Shown piece by piece: positions 46,572-56,400 of a DNA stretch of 64,000 bases (the stretch's first letter is position 1; every line of letters begins with the position of its first letter). Location: contig DASZPH010000084.1 of NCBI GenBank assembly GCA_035550375.1, positions 192,765-256,764 of the forward strand, given 5' to 3'. The translations under genes were made by a program, and so were the position numbers. The notes under the pieces are model-generated. The model ran no database searches. It had not been told where the DNA came from and was given only the letters and a program-made list of their open reading frames with translations. The DNA is from DASSFG01 sp035550375 (lineage in GTDB: Bacteria; Planctomycetota; Planctomycetia; Pirellulales; JAICIG01).

Positions 46572-49500
46572 TCAGTCGACGAACACAAACTCGTTGCTGT
46601 TAAAAATCACACGGCAGGCGTTCGCCAGACCGAACCGCTGAGCATAGCTGACCAGGCGCTCTCGCTCGCCGGCAGTCGGAATACGCCCTAAAGCGAACCG
46701 GTAGGCCGCGTCAATTTGGCCCGAAAGGTCGTTGACCGCGCCCGACACCCGCTCGGCGAGGTGCTGCGCCTGATGCACCGACAGCGGATTGTTGAGCAGC
46801 GAGAGCGCCTGCAGGGCCGTGAGCGTGGTGTTGCGTTTGGGAGTCAGGATCGACGGATCGGCGCAGTCGAGACATTCCATGAACGGATCGGGAACGCTGC
46901 GCACGAGGAATCGGTAGACGCTGCGCCGGCAGGAGCCCGGCGCGTCAACGTCATAGCGCTCGTAGTCGTAAACCGGCGAATGGTCGTCTTTGAAATAGAA
47001 CTGTTGTACCGAGGGCCCGCCCATCTGTCCGTCGAGCCGGCCGGTGGCGACGAGCATGGCGTCGTGAACCGATTCGGCGTCGAGCCGCATGCGGTTCATC
47101 CGCCACAGCAGCCGGTTGCCCGCGTCGATTTTTGCATAGTCGGGCTTCTCGGCTGACGCTTGCCGGTAGACGGCGCTGGTGACGATCAGCCGGTGAAGTT
47201 CCTTGAGCGATTCGCCGTGCTCCATGAACCAGCGGGCCAGCCAATCGAGCAGTTCCGCGTGGGTCGGCGGAGATCCCATCCGGCCAAAATCGTTCGGTGT
47301 GTCGACGATCCCCTGCCCAAAGTGGTACTGCCAGACGCGGTTCACGATCGAGCGCCGCACGAGCGCGTTGCCGGGATCGGTAAGCCAGTTCGCCAGGGCC
47401 GCGCGGCGTCGTCCCTCGTCGCCCGCATGGGCGATGACAAACTCTGCCGACGGCCCCGACACACAAGCAACCGCGCCCGGCGACATGAGCTGCTTCGGAT
47501 TGCGGACGTCGCCCCGCGCGAGTAAATGGACCGACCGGGGTTCGCGCGCCGGCGTGAAACTGCCCTGCGGCGCAAAGTCGTGGCAAGCGGCAAACACCAT
47601 CTGCTGCGCCGGTAACGCCGAGAGTTTGGCTTGTAGTTCGGCCAGCCGGTGCGCAACCGCGGCCATCTCGTGCCGGACCGCGGGTTCGAGCGATACCAGC
47701 GCCTGGTGGCGTCGCTCGTCGGCCAGCGCCGCAAGTTTAAAACTCAACTCCTGTCGCGGCGAAAGCATCGTTCCGCTTGGGTCGGTGATTCTCTCGCGGC
47801 TGCTGAAACCGTCGACGAGGTTCCTCTTGGCCCAGCCCGGCGGCGCCTCGATCGAGTCGAGGGCCGACACGTCGCAACCCGCTGCCGCGTTTCGGCCGTC
47901 AGCAAAGGCAAGCAATTCGGCCAAAGCAAAGATCCAGTCCCCGGTACGCTTCCAGAGCCGCGTGGCGGTGATGCGCAGGTACCGGCCCCCCTTTCCCTCC
48001 GCGTGGATGCGATAAGGTGTATCGCCCGGATGCGGATAGTCGGCTCCCGTCTCGTCGGCCAACAGTTGGGAGGTGGCAAACGTCGGGTCGTCGGACAACT
48101 CGACGCGGAACCGGGCAGGAAAACCGAAGCCGGGGCCGGGATGGCCGCCGTACACCACGTGGGCCGGAACAAGCACCACGTCGTCCAGAGGAAGCGATCG
48201 ACCGAGGTCGACCTGCACCCATTTGGTCGACTCCGGCGTGGGCATGATTTGGCTGTGGTAGCCGAGCGTGGGGCTCGCCTCACCCGGCTCGATCGGCAGG
48301 GCAGACAGTTCCTGCTCCGTGGCCGCCATCTGAGTGTCGAGCGCCTCGATTTCGGGCGAGCGCTGTTGACGCACCTCGGAAGCGAGCGCTTGTTGCCTCG
48401 ATTCCACGGACTTTTTTTCCGCCAGCAGTTCCCGCCGCCTGGTGGCGACGCGAGGGTCGGCATCGTAGGGCCGCTCGGCTCGGTCGATTCCGGCGAACAC
48501 GGCCTGCAAGCGATAATAATCCTCCTGGGTGATCGGATCGAACTTGTGGTTATGGCAGCGAGCACAATGGACGGTCAGGCTGAGAAAAGTCGACGCGGTC
48601 GTGGCCACCATGTCGTCGCGGTCGTTCGAGCGAGCGATGTCTTTGTCGACCGTTCCTTCGCGCAGCTCGACGTGGCCGACAAAGTCCCAAGGACCGGCAA
48701 CCAGAAAGCCTGTGGCGACGATGGCTTGCGGATCGTCGACAAACAGCACGTCACCGGCAATCTGCTCCGCGACGAAACGGCTGTAGGGCTTATCGGCGTT
48801 GAGAGACTCGATCACCCAGTCTCGATAAGGCCAGGAGTTTGGCCGCGGCTTATCCTTGTCGTAGCCATGCGATTCGCCGTAGTGGACCACGTCGAGCCAG
48901 TGGCGGCCCCACCGTTCACCGTAGTGGGGCGAGGCCAGCAAGCGGTCGACCAACCGCGGGTAAGCGTCGAGCGAAGAATCGTTGGCAAATTCGTCAAGTT
49001 CCTCTGGAGCGGGCGGCAATCCGTGCAGGTCGAACTTCAGCCGCCGCAAAAGCGTGCGGCGATCGGCCTCGGCGGATGGCTCTAGCCCCTGATCGTGCAA
49101 CTTTTTCAGAACGAACGCATCGATAGGAGTCCTTACCCACGTCGATTCCAAGTCGGGGACGTGTGAATCTTGCAGCGGCTTGAGCGACCACCAGTCTCCT
49201 TTAAGGCCCACTCGCTCCTTAAGCGCGAGTCCATCCGGCCAAATCGCGCCCTGCTCAACCCAGCGACGAATTGCCGCCACCTGCTCGGCCGCCAGCGGCG
49301 GCGCCCCCTTGGGCATCTCGGGTGATTTTCCGGAGATATATTCAACGAGCAGGCTTTCGGCCGGTTTTCCGGGAACGACGACGGGGCCGCTTTCGCCCCC
49401 CTTCAACAGGTCCTCGTGTCGAGCGATGGACAGCCCCCCCTTAGCATCCTCGCCCTGATGACACCGCACGCAGTGCGCCTCGAAAATCGGTGCGACCCGC

Positions 49501-49634
49501 TCGCGAAAAAAGGCATCGTCTGCCGGAACGGGCAGGGCAGGAACCAGACAGAAGACCAGAAGGCCGGCAACGCGCAGCGTCGGGCAAGCGAAGCAAGCGT
49601 GGAACGACAGGTTTGTTTGACCGGAGTGCCGCAT
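46572..49634 (-). CDS. PSD1 / DUF1549-DUF1553 planctomycete cytochrome c domain protein
   Basis: The 1020-residue protein has a signal peptide and an N-terminal planctomycete cytochrome c domain with a haem motif CVRCH (CxxCH) at about residue 54, followed by QGEDAKGG. A DUF1549 region contains FDLHGLPPAPEELDEF, LASPHYGERWGRHWLDVVHY and HCARCHNHKFDPI, a second CxxCH. The central region, about residues 430-570, is a discoidin-like insertion. The C-terminal DUF1553 region has NRVWQYHFGQGIVDTPNDFG and RMRLDAESVHDAML. These proteins are thought to act in polysaccharide breakdown or electron transfer outside the cytoplasm. Its ATG is 28 bases from the divergent sulfatase frame. Confidence 0.9.
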   Translation of the reverse strand: MRHSGQTNLSFHACFACPTLRVAGLLVFCLVPALPVPADDAFFRERVAPIFEAHCVRCHQGEDAKGGLSIARHEDLLKGGESGPVVVPGKPAESLLVEYISGKSPEMPKGAPPLAAEQVAAIRRWVEQGAIWPDGLALKERVGLKGDWWSLKPLQDSHVPDLESTWVRTPIDAFVLKKLHDQGLEPSAEADRRTLLRRLKFDLHGLPPAPEELDEFANDSSLDAYPRLVDRLLASPHYGERWGRHWLDVVHYGESHGYDKDKPRPNSWPYRDWVIESLNADKPYSRFVAEQIAGDVLFVDDPQAIVATGFLVAGPWDFVGHVELREGTVDKDIARSNDRDDMVATTASTFLSLTVHCARCHNHKFDPITQEDYYRLQAVFAGIDRAERPYDADPRVATRRRELLAEKKSVESRQQALASEVRQQRSPEIEALDTQMAATEQELSALPIEPGEASPTLGYHSQIMPTPESTKWVQVDLGRSLPLDDVVLVPAHVVYGGHPGPGFGFPARFRVELSDDPTFATSQLLADETGADYPHPGDTPYRIHAEGKGGRYLRITATRLWKRTGDWIFALAELLAFADGRNAAAGCDVSALDSIEAPPGWAKRNLVDGFSSRERITDPSGTMLSPRQELSFKLAALADERRHQALVSLEPAVRHEMAAVAHRLAELQAKLSALPAQQMVFAACHDFAPQGSFTPAREPRSVHLLARGDVRNPKQLMSPGAVACVSGPSAEFVIAHAGDEGRRRAALANWLTDPGNALVRRSIVNRVWQYHFGQGIVDTPNDFGRMGSPPTHAELLDWLARWFMEHGESLKELHRLIVTSAVYRQASAEKPDYAKIDAGNRLLWRMNRMRLDAESVHDAMLVATGRLDGQMGGPSVQQFYFKDDHSPVYDYERYDVDAPGSCRRSVYRFLVRSVPDPFMECLDCADPSILTPKRNTTLTALQALSLLNNPLSVHQAQHLAERVSGAVNDLSGQIDAAYRFALGRIPTAGERERLVSYAQRFGLANACRVIFNSNEFVFVD

Positions 49635-49662
49635 GGTGCCATCATAATGCCGGCGGCCGCGC

Positions 49663-51309
49663 ATGGGGAGCGCGGCGATACCCTGCCGGAGACCATCGTT
49701 GCCCAAGCGACCGATAGCCACACTACGGTTCGTCGTCGTTCTTGCGGCGCTTCTCGGCTCTGGCGTGCCGACGCGCGGCGCAGAGCCCACGAGGCGCCCA
49801 AACATCGTTCTGATTCTGGCGGACGACCTGGGCTTCTCCGACCTCGGCTGCTACGGGAGCGAGATCAACACGCCCAACCTTGACGCGCTGGCGGCGGGCG
49901 GACTGCGGTTCACGCAGTTCTACAACACGGCCCGATGCTGGCCGACGCGGGCCGCGCTTCTGACGGGCTATTACGCCCAGCAAGTGCGGCGCGACACCGT
50001 GCCCGGGGTAGTTAGCGGCGGCCGCGGCGTGCGGCCCGCCTGGGCACGGCTGCTGCCTGAGCTCTTGAAGCAGTTCGGCTACCGCTCGTATCACTCGGGC
50101 AAGTGGCACATCGACGGCATGCCGGTGGCCGGCGGTTTTGATCGATCTTACCTGTTGCAAGACCAGGGCCGCTTCTTCAGCCCGCGCGACCATTACGAGG
50201 ACGACCAGAAACTACCGCCCGTTGAACCGGGTAGCGGCTACTACGCCACGATCGCCATCGCCGATCACGCCCTGCGATGCCTGCGGGAACACGCCGACAA
50301 GTATGCCGACCAACCTTTCTTCAGCTATGTGGCGTTCACGTCTCCCCACTTTCCGTTGCAGGCCTTGCCGGAAGACATCGACCGTTATCGCGACCGATAT
50401 CGCCGGGGGTGGGAAGAGCTACGCCGCGAGCGTTACGCTCGGATGACGAAACTGGGGATTGTGGATGGCCCTCTCTCGGCCGTGGAACGCGATGTCGGTC
50501 CGCCCTACGACTTTCCCGAGGCGCTGAAAACGCTCGGTCCCGGCGAGGTGAACCGACCGCTGCCCTGGGATGATTTGACCGACGCGCAGCGCGAGTTTCA
50601 GGCCACGAAGATGGCGATCCACGCCGCCATGATCGACCGTATGGACCGCGAAGTCGGCCGCATCGTCGATCAGCTCCGCTCGATGCGCTGCCTGGACGAG
50701 ACGATTCTTTTCTTTCTCTCCGACAACGGCGCCAGCGCCGAGATCATGGTTCGGGACGACGGCCACGACCCTTCGTCGCCCTTGGGCTCGGCCGGCACCC
50801 ATCTGTGTCTCGGTCCCGGTTGGTCGAGCGTGGCCAATACGCCGCTGCGCCGGCATAAGACCTGGGTCCATGAAGGGGGCATCTCTACTCCGTTGATCGT
50901 CCACTGGCCCAGCAGGCTTTCTGCTCGCGGTGAGTTGCGACGAAATCCGGGACACGTGATCGACCTCGTGCCGACCGTGTTGGAAGCTTGCGGCGGTCGT
51001 CGTGGGGAGACCTGGCATGGCGTACCGGTCCCCACGCCGCCAGGCAAGAGCCTGGTGTCGGCCTTCTCGGTTGACGGCAGCCTCGCGCGCGACTGTCTCT
51101 GGTGGCTGCACGAAGGCAATCGGGCGGTGCGTGTGGGTGACTGGAAACTGGTGGCGGCCGGTGAAAAAGGCGCGTGGGAGCTCTACGATCTTCGCCTCGA
51201 CCGCGGCGAAACGAATAACCTCGCGGCCGCGCGTCCCGACCAGGTGCGCGAGTTGGCGGCCCTCTGGCAACGGCAGTTTGACGAATTTTGCCGGCAGGCG
51301 CGGGAATAG
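49663..51309 (+). CDS. Sulfatase (formylglycine-dependent, Cys type)
   Basis: The protein (548 residues from ATG 49663) has the sulfatase signature CWPTRAALLTGYY, in which C92 is converted to formylglycine (C-x-P-x-R). Metal ligands are in PNIVLILADDLGFSDLGCYG and FLSDNGASAE, with RSYHSGKWHIDGMP. It would hydrolyse sulfate esters of polysaccharides. A TTG at 49699, 6 bases after GGAGA, gives a better signal peptide (PIATLRFVVVLAALLGSG) and may be the true start. It is divergent from PSD1 and 35 bases upstream of the ALDH-like gene. Confidence 0.9.
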   Translation: MGSAAIPCRRPSLPKRPIATLRFVVVLAALLGSGVPTRGAEPTRRPNIVLILADDLGFSDLGCYGSEINTPNLDALAAGGLRFTQFYNTARCWPTRAALLTGYYAQQVRRDTVPGVVSGGRGVRPAWARLLPELLKQFGYRSYHSGKWHIDGMPVAGGFDRSYLLQDQGRFFSPRDHYEDDQKLPPVEPGSGYYATIAIADHALRCLREHADKYADQPFFSYVAFTSPHFPLQALPEDIDRYRDRYRRGWEELRRERYARMTKLGIVDGPLSAVERDVGPPYDFPEALKTLGPGEVNRPLPWDDLTDAQREFQATKMAIHAAMIDRMDREVGRIVDQLRSMRCLDETILFFLSDNGASAEIMVRDDGHDPSSPLGSAGTHLCLGPGWSSVANTPLRRHKTWVHEGGISTPLIVHWPSRLSARGELRRNPGHVIDLVPTVLEACGGRRGETWHGVPVPTPPGKSLVSAFSVDGSLARDCLWWLHEGNRAVRVGDWKLVAAGEKGAWELYDLRLDRGETNNLAAARPDQVRELAALWQRQFDEFCRQARE

Positions 51310-51344
51310 CCGTAGGCACGTGTCGGCGGAAGAATCGTGGCTTG

Positions 51345-53027
51345 ATGATCGCCAGTCCGACGGTTGAGATTGATCGGCTCCTGACGGGTCTCAGCCATGC
51401 CAGGCGTCGCTGGCGTGACACGCCTCTCGCGGAACGCATCCGGCTGGCCGAGCAATGTGCCCGCGGGGTGTTTGCCGCCGCCGATGAATGGGCGGCCGCC
51501 GGCTGCCAGGCCAAAGGGATTCCTGCTGACGGCCCGCCGGCCGCCGAGGAGATCGCGGCCGGCCCGATGGCCGTCCTGCGCTATCTGAAATTGCTGATTG
51601 CGGTGCTCGGCCAAATCGAGCGCTACGGCCTGCCGCGCTTGCCGGCGGTGCCGCGCACGGGCGACGACGGCCGCACGCTTGTGCCCCTTTTTCCTGCAAG
51701 CGGGTTGTACGACTCGCTGATGTTCCCGGGGTACAGCGCCGAGGCATGGATGATGCCGGACATCGCGCTGGCCGACGTTGCCACCCGACAGGCTGAAGGA
51801 ATTCAACGAAGTTCCCGGCGTGAGGCGACGGCGCTGGTGCTCGGTGCCGGCAACGTCTCTTCCATTCCGCCGGTTGATGCCCTGACAAAGCTTTTTCAGG
51901 ACGGCCGGGTCGTGTTGTTAAAGCTCAACCCGGTGAACGACTATCTCTCTCCCGTTTTCGAGCGGGCGTTTCAGCCGCTCATCTCCCGTGGCTTTTTGAA
52001 ACTTTGCGGTGGCGGAGCCGACGTTGGCGCGCACGCGGCTCAAAGCCCGCTCGTCGATGAAGTTCATATTACGGGCTCCTTGGCCGCCCATGAGTCGATC
52101 GTCTGGGGGCCGCCAGGGGAGGAGCGCGAGAAGCGCAAGGCCGAGGCCAGGCCGCTGCTTGAGAAGCCGATTACCAGCGAACTGGGTAACGTTACGCCGT
52201 GGGTGATCGTGCCGGGACCCTATCACGAGCGAGAACTCGACTTTCAGGCCGAGAACGTGGCGGCAATGATCGTCAACAACGCCTCGTTCAACTGCATCGC
52301 GGCGAAGCTGATTGTCACCTGGAAAGGCTGGCCCGATCGCCAGCGATTTCTCGACAAGGTGCAGGCGGTTCTTGATCGCACTCCGCGCCGCGTTGCGTAT
52401 TACCCAGGCGCCCGCGACCGCTATCGCCGGTTCACCGGTTGTGAGCCGCCCGATAGGCCGCCGGGTACGTTACCGTGGACGATTGCGAGAAATATCGATC
52501 CGGACGGTGAGCCCAGATGGATCCGCGAAGAATCGTTTGTCTGCGTGTGTGCCGAAACGGCGCTCGATGCCGATGGCCCGGCCAATTATCTGGGGCGCGC
52601 CGTCGAATTTGTGAACGAGCGTGTCTGGGGAACGCTTGGCATCGGGCTGATGGTCCACCCAGACTTCCGTCGCGCGGCCGACAGTCGGGCCTGCTGGCAA
52701 TCGGCGCTCGCCCGGCTGCGATACGGCGCGATCGGCGTGAATGTCTGGCCGGCGCTTGCCTACGCGGCGATGTGCGTGCCCTGGGGTGGTTACCCCGGTG
52801 CCAGCTTAAGCGATCCCCAGAGCGGCATCGGTTGGGTCCACAACCCCTACTTCCTTGAGGGCGTGGAAAAAAGCGTCATCGAGGGGCCGCTTGTCGCCTG
52901 GCCGAAGCCGCTGTGGTTTCCTAGCCATCGGCGGTCGCATGTGCTCGCCCGACGGGTAGTCAGCATCTATGATCAGCCCGCTTTCTGGAAAATATGTGGC
53001 CTCGCGGCCCCGGCCCTGCTGGGCTAA
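51345..53027 (+). CDS. Aldehyde dehydrogenase-like protein
   Basis: The 560-residue protein has an ALDH fold with LGAGNVSSIPPVDALTKLF, the catalytic-Glu-like motif ITSELGNVTPWVI and the catalytic-Cys-like segment NNASFNCIAAKLIV, so both catalytic residues may be kept. Its sequence departs from ordinary ALDHs (for example, LVPLFPASGLYDSLMFPGYS near residue 115, and a long C-terminus). It may oxidise an aldehyde with NAD(P). It starts 35 bases after the sulfatase stop codon, so the two may be co-transcribed. Confidence 0.75.
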   Translation: MIASPTVEIDRLLTGLSHARRRWRDTPLAERIRLAEQCARGVFAAADEWAAAGCQAKGIPADGPPAAEEIAAGPMAVLRYLKLLIAVLGQIERYGLPRLPAVPRTGDDGRTLVPLFPASGLYDSLMFPGYSAEAWMMPDIALADVATRQAEGIQRSSRREATALVLGAGNVSSIPPVDALTKLFQDGRVVLLKLNPVNDYLSPVFERAFQPLISRGFLKLCGGGADVGAHAAQSPLVDEVHITGSLAAHESIVWGPPGEEREKRKAEARPLLEKPITSELGNVTPWVIVPGPYHERELDFQAENVAAMIVNNASFNCIAAKLIVTWKGWPDRQRFLDKVQAVLDRTPRRVAYYPGARDRYRRFTGCEPPDRPPGTLPWTIARNIDPDGEPRWIREESFVCVCAETALDADGPANYLGRAVEFVNERVWGTLGIGLMVHPDFRRAADSRACWQSALARLRYGAIGVNVWPALAYAAMCVPWGGYPGASLSDPQSGIGWVHNPYFLEGVEKSVIEGPLVAWPKPLWFPSHRRSHVLARRVVSIYDQPAFWKICGLAAPALLG

Positions 53028-53301
53028 CGGCGTGTCTACCTTCCCGTTCGACACGACCCGCATGCTCTGAACCGTAATCTCGCGGGCAGAACTGCTTGCA
53101 CCGCAGCGGCGCTGCGAAATTCTGCTACGACCCGATTTGCCCCTCCAGCCCGCAGACCCTGCCTATATGGCGTTTTTCCCTAACTGGCCAAGTTCGCCTC
53201 ACTTAACTTCCGATGCTAGCTTTGGCGATGGCAAGACTTGCCCAGGTCGGAAAGTCATCCCAGCGGTCCTGGCGAACCTGAAGGAAATGAGGAGACCGAA
53301 C

Positions 53302-53685
53302 GTGACGAAGGCGAAAAAGGCCGATACGGTGTCGATCGATCAGAGGACCAAGCGAGGTGATCGCCGCAAGGGAGATCGGCGAACAACCGACAAGCCCGTG
53401 GCGGTGGAGCGCCGGCAGATCGAACGCCGCGAGAAGGTCAATCGCCGTCGGCAGATCGATCCCACGACCTGCGAGCGCGAATACACGCCAGACGAGGTCG
53501 AATTCATGAACGCGCTCGACCTGTACAAGCGCAAAAGCGGCCGGATGTTTCCTACGTGCAGCGAAGTGCTGGAGGTCATTCGAGACCTTGGCTACGTCAA
53601 GGCGTCGCTCCCTCAGGCCACGCCTCTGCCCGCCGCGGACGTACCACAGTCCTTGACGGCGTCGACGGACTCGTCGGGGGAATAA
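53302..53685 (+). CDS. Small basic hypothetical protein
   Basis: The 127-residue protein begins at GTG 53302, with GAGGAG 7 bases upstream. The first 55 residues have a run of basic repeats (RTKRGDRRKGDRRTTDK, ERRQIERREKVNRRRQ), like an unfolded RNA- or DNA-binding arm. The second half, VEFMNALDLYKRKSGRMFPT, then EVLEVIRDLGYVK, is compact and may be a small helical domain. An ATG at 53137 would add an Arg-poor, unconvincing stretch. Function unknown. Confidence 0.55.
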   Translation: MTKAKKADTVSIDQRTKRGDRRKGDRRTTDKPVAVERRQIERREKVNRRRQIDPTTCEREYTPDEVEFMNALDLYKRKSGRMFPTCSEVLEVIRDLGYVKASLPQATPLPAADVPQSLTASTDSSGE

Positions 53686-53899
53686 CGGCCCCTTTCGGGT
53701 GCCGTAGGTACTCGCTCTCACGCCGCGACCCTGGGCTGTCGTATCCCGCGCGCCGCTAGCCGGGCCGACAAGCACGGGGGCACAGCGGCCGCGTTGCCGG
53801 AAGAACTCACGAGCTTGAGCGTCCTCGATCCTGGCCGCTTGACATTCCGGCCGGTGGCTTTGAGAATCGACCTTTCCGCTCCCTCCGTGCAGACGCCGC

Positions 53900-54574
53900 A
53901 TGCCAACCGGGCCCAAGACCGCTAGTTCCGCGCCAGCCAAACGACATGCGGCCCGCGTCGCCAAGATCCTGGCGAAAACCTACCCCGACGCCAGGTGCGC
54001 GCTGAACTTCCGCTCGCCGCTGGAACTGCTCATCGCCACCATCCTTTCGGCGCAGTGCACCGACACGCGGGTGAACATCGTCACCGCCGATCTGTTCCGC
54101 AAGTACCGCACGGCCGCCGACTACGCCGACGCCGACGCCAGGCAGTTCGAGAGCGAGATCAAAAGCACGGGCTTCTTTCGTAGCAAAACCAAGAGCATCC
54201 AGGCCGCCTGCCGCCGGCTTATCGAGGAGCATGGAGGCAAGGTGCCCCAGGACCTCGATGCGCTCGTCTGCTTGCCGGGAGTGGGACGTAAAACGGCCAA
54301 CGTTGTCCTCGGCACGGCCTTCGGCATCGCCTCGGGTGTCGTGGTCGACACCCACGTAAAGCGGCTCTCCAAGCGGTTGGGTCTGACGACCCATAAAGAG
54401 CCGGAGAAAATCGAACGAGACCTGATGGCCCTGCTGCCCAGCAAAGAATGGGTCGATTTCAGCCACCGGCTGATTCATCACGGCCGGCGGATTTGCCTGG
54501 CCCGCCGTCCGAAGTGCGACGAGTGCACGCTGAACAAGATCTGTCCGCGGGTGGGCGTGGAGAACAAGGGATGA
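53900..54574 (+). CDS. nth: Endonuclease III
   Basis: The 224-residue enzyme removes oxidised pyrimidines and cuts the DNA backbone (base excision repair). The helix-hairpin-helix segment LPGVGRKTANVVL carries the catalytic Lys, and VDTHVKRL carries the catalytic Asp. A [4Fe-4S] site, C-x6-C-x2-C-x5-C, closes the protein (CLARRPKCDECTLNKIC). The start is preceded by a basic N-terminus longer than E. coli's. Its stop overlaps the dcd start by ATGA. Confidence 0.93.
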   Translation: MPTGPKTASSAPAKRHAARVAKILAKTYPDARCALNFRSPLELLIATILSAQCTDTRVNIVTADLFRKYRTAADYADADARQFESEIKSTGFFRSKTKSIQAACRRLIEEHGGKVPQDLDALVCLPGVGRKTANVVLGTAFGIASGVVVDTHVKRLSKRLGLTTHKEPEKIERDLMALLPSKEWVDFSHRLIHHGRRICLARRPKCDECTLNKICPRVGVENKG

Positions 54575-55149
54575 TTCTTTCGGGCCACGAGATCCGCCGG
54601 CAACTCGGCCGCAACATCGTGATCGATCCGTACGACGAGCGGCAGCTCAATCCCAACAGCTACAACCTCACGCTGCACGACGAGCTGATGACGTATGAAG
54701 AGCTTGTGCTCGACATGCGGAGGGCCAACCGCGTGCGGCGGCTCACGATTCCGCCGGAGGGCCTGGTCCTCAACCCCAATCAGCTCTATCTCGGTCGCAC
54801 GGTCGAGCGCACCGAGACGCACAATTTCGTCCCTATGATCGAGGGCCGCTCATCGGTTGGCCGGTTGGGACTGTTCGTCCACGTGACGGCCGGCTTCGGC
54901 GATGTGGGGTTTTGCGGCTATTGGACACTGGAGATGTTCGCCGTACAGCCGGTACGGATTTACGCCGGCGTTTCCATCTGCCAGATCTTTTACCACCAGA
55001 TCGCTGGCGACTTCACGGAATACGCCAGCGACAAGTATCAGCACAACCGCGACATCCAGCCCAGCCTGCTCTTCAAAGAGCTGTCGCCCCAGCGCGAGCC
55101 CGACCCGCAGTTGCAGCTCGATTTCGGCATCGAGCGATCGAGGGGATAG
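54571..55149 (+). CDS. dcd: dCTP deaminase
   Basis: The 192-residue enzyme converts dCTP to dUTP. The family motifs EGRSSVGRLGLFVHVTAGFG and FCGYWTLEMF contain the catalytic Glu and the Arg and Ser that bind the triphosphate. PNSYNLTLHDEL is the N-terminal nucleotide-binding segment. Its ATG at 54571 overlaps the nth stop codon, so synthesis is coupled to a repair enzyme that removes damaged pyrimidines. The frame extends upstream inside nth, but the ATG is the conserved start. Confidence 0.92.
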   Translation: MILSGHEIRRQLGRNIVIDPYDERQLNPNSYNLTLHDELMTYEELVLDMRRANRVRRLTIPPEGLVLNPNQLYLGRTVERTETHNFVPMIEGRSSVGRLGLFVHVTAGFGDVGFCGYWTLEMFAVQPVRIYAGVSICQIFYHQIAGDFTEYASDKYQHNRDIQPSLLFKELSPQREPDPQLQLDFGIERSRG

Positions 55150-55243
55150 GGGGAGTCGGCCACGACGACCAATGCCCCTGTCGCCCCTTGCTCCCCAAAC
55201 CGACGCCCTTTGCGGGTGCGAAAGGCGACGAAAGCGAAGATGC

Positions 55244-56110
55244 TTACCGGTCGAACAGCGAGTATCGCAGAATGCAGTACAGGGCCCGGAAGCCGTCACG
55301 CCAGGTGATCTTCTTGCCTTCGGCGTAGGTGCGGCCCCGGTAGCTGATCGGACGCTCGTAGATGCGTATCCCCGGCATCTTGGCCACCTTGGCCGTCAGC
55401 TCGGGTTCGATGCCGAATCGCTGCTCCCGCAAAGTCGGTCCGATGCTCTGGATGACCTTGCGGCTGAAAACCTTGTAGCAGGTTTCCATGTCGGTGAGGT
55501 TAAGGTTCGTGAGGCAGTTCGAGACGAACGTCAGCGCTTTATTGCCGACCGAGTGCCAGAAGTAGAGCACCCGCTGGTTGTCGCCAGAAAAGCGGCTGCC
55601 AAATACCACGTCCGCCTCGTCCTCGATAATCGGCTGAACGAGCTTCTCGAATTCGGCCGGATCGTATTCCAGATCGGCGTCCTGGACGATCACGGCGTCC
55701 CCCTTCGCGTGGCTGAAGCCGGTGCGAAGGGCCGAGCCTTTGCCCTGGTTGATCTCATGCATGACGATCGTTAAATCGGCCGCGCCTTCGGCGTTCCACT
55801 GCTTGAGCAGCTCGCGCGTTCCGTCGGTGCTGCCGTCGTCGACGATGATGATCTGCACCGGCACGCCACAGCCCCGCACCCGCCTGACCACTTCGCCAAC
55901 CGTTGCCACCTCGTTGTAAACCGGGATCACCACCGAGAGGAGAAAGTCGTCTGGAATGCGATAGATACCCAGCCGCCGGCAGGTGCTCTTGCCGAGCAAA
56001 CGCCCGACGAGCTCGATCCGGTCGCCGGCGGTCGCCTCGGCGCACGCCTCTGCCCACTGCTTGAGCATCTGCCGAGCCTCGGTAAGGGTTGCAGGATCGT
56101 CGTAGGTCAC
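55244..56110 (-). CDS. Glycosyltransferase family 2
   Basis: The 288-residue protein has the GT2 core: SVVIPVYNEVATVGEVV, IVDDGSTDGTRELL (nucleotide-sugar site), NQGKGSALRTGFSHAKGDAV and QDADLEYDP with the DxD-type metal site. It resembles polyprenyl-phosphate glucosyl/mannosyl transferases without the C-terminal membrane helices, so it may be soluble. An N-terminal 55-residue extension precedes the core. It is a lone gene between dcd and the ArsR regulator. Confidence 0.88.
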   Translation of the reverse strand: MTYDDPATLTEARQMLKQWAEACAEATAGDRIELVGRLLGKSTCRRLGIYRIPDDFLLSVVIPVYNEVATVGEVVRRVRGCGVPVQIIIVDDGSTDGTRELLKQWNAEGAADLTIVMHEINQGKGSALRTGFSHAKGDAVIVQDADLEYDPAEFEKLVQPIIEDEADVVFGSRFSGDNQRVLYFWHSVGNKALTFVSNCLTNLNLTDMETCYKVFSRKVIQSIGPTLREQRFGIEPELTAKVAKMPGIRIYERPISYRGRTYAEGKKITWRDGFRALYCILRYSLFDR

Positions 56111-56400
56111 AGATTAGCTCACCGGGAGGTGCGATTGGGAGCGGAACTGGCGGCCTACGCCGCGGGCCACAACAGACCGACCGCTCGGAATTCAGGCATC
56201 CTACGCCCGGCGGAGCAGGACGGGCAAGAGCGGTTTTGGGGGCGATTGTCCCGTCCGACGAACTTTGGCGGCGCGCCGGCTTGCCGGCCTCGTTGGCCGC
56301 CGATTTGCCGATTTATTTGGTCGGCTATCGCCCATTTTTTCAAAAGTGCGCCACGACCGCCAGCCCTCTCATCTACCCATGCCCGTCCTGCGACCGTATC

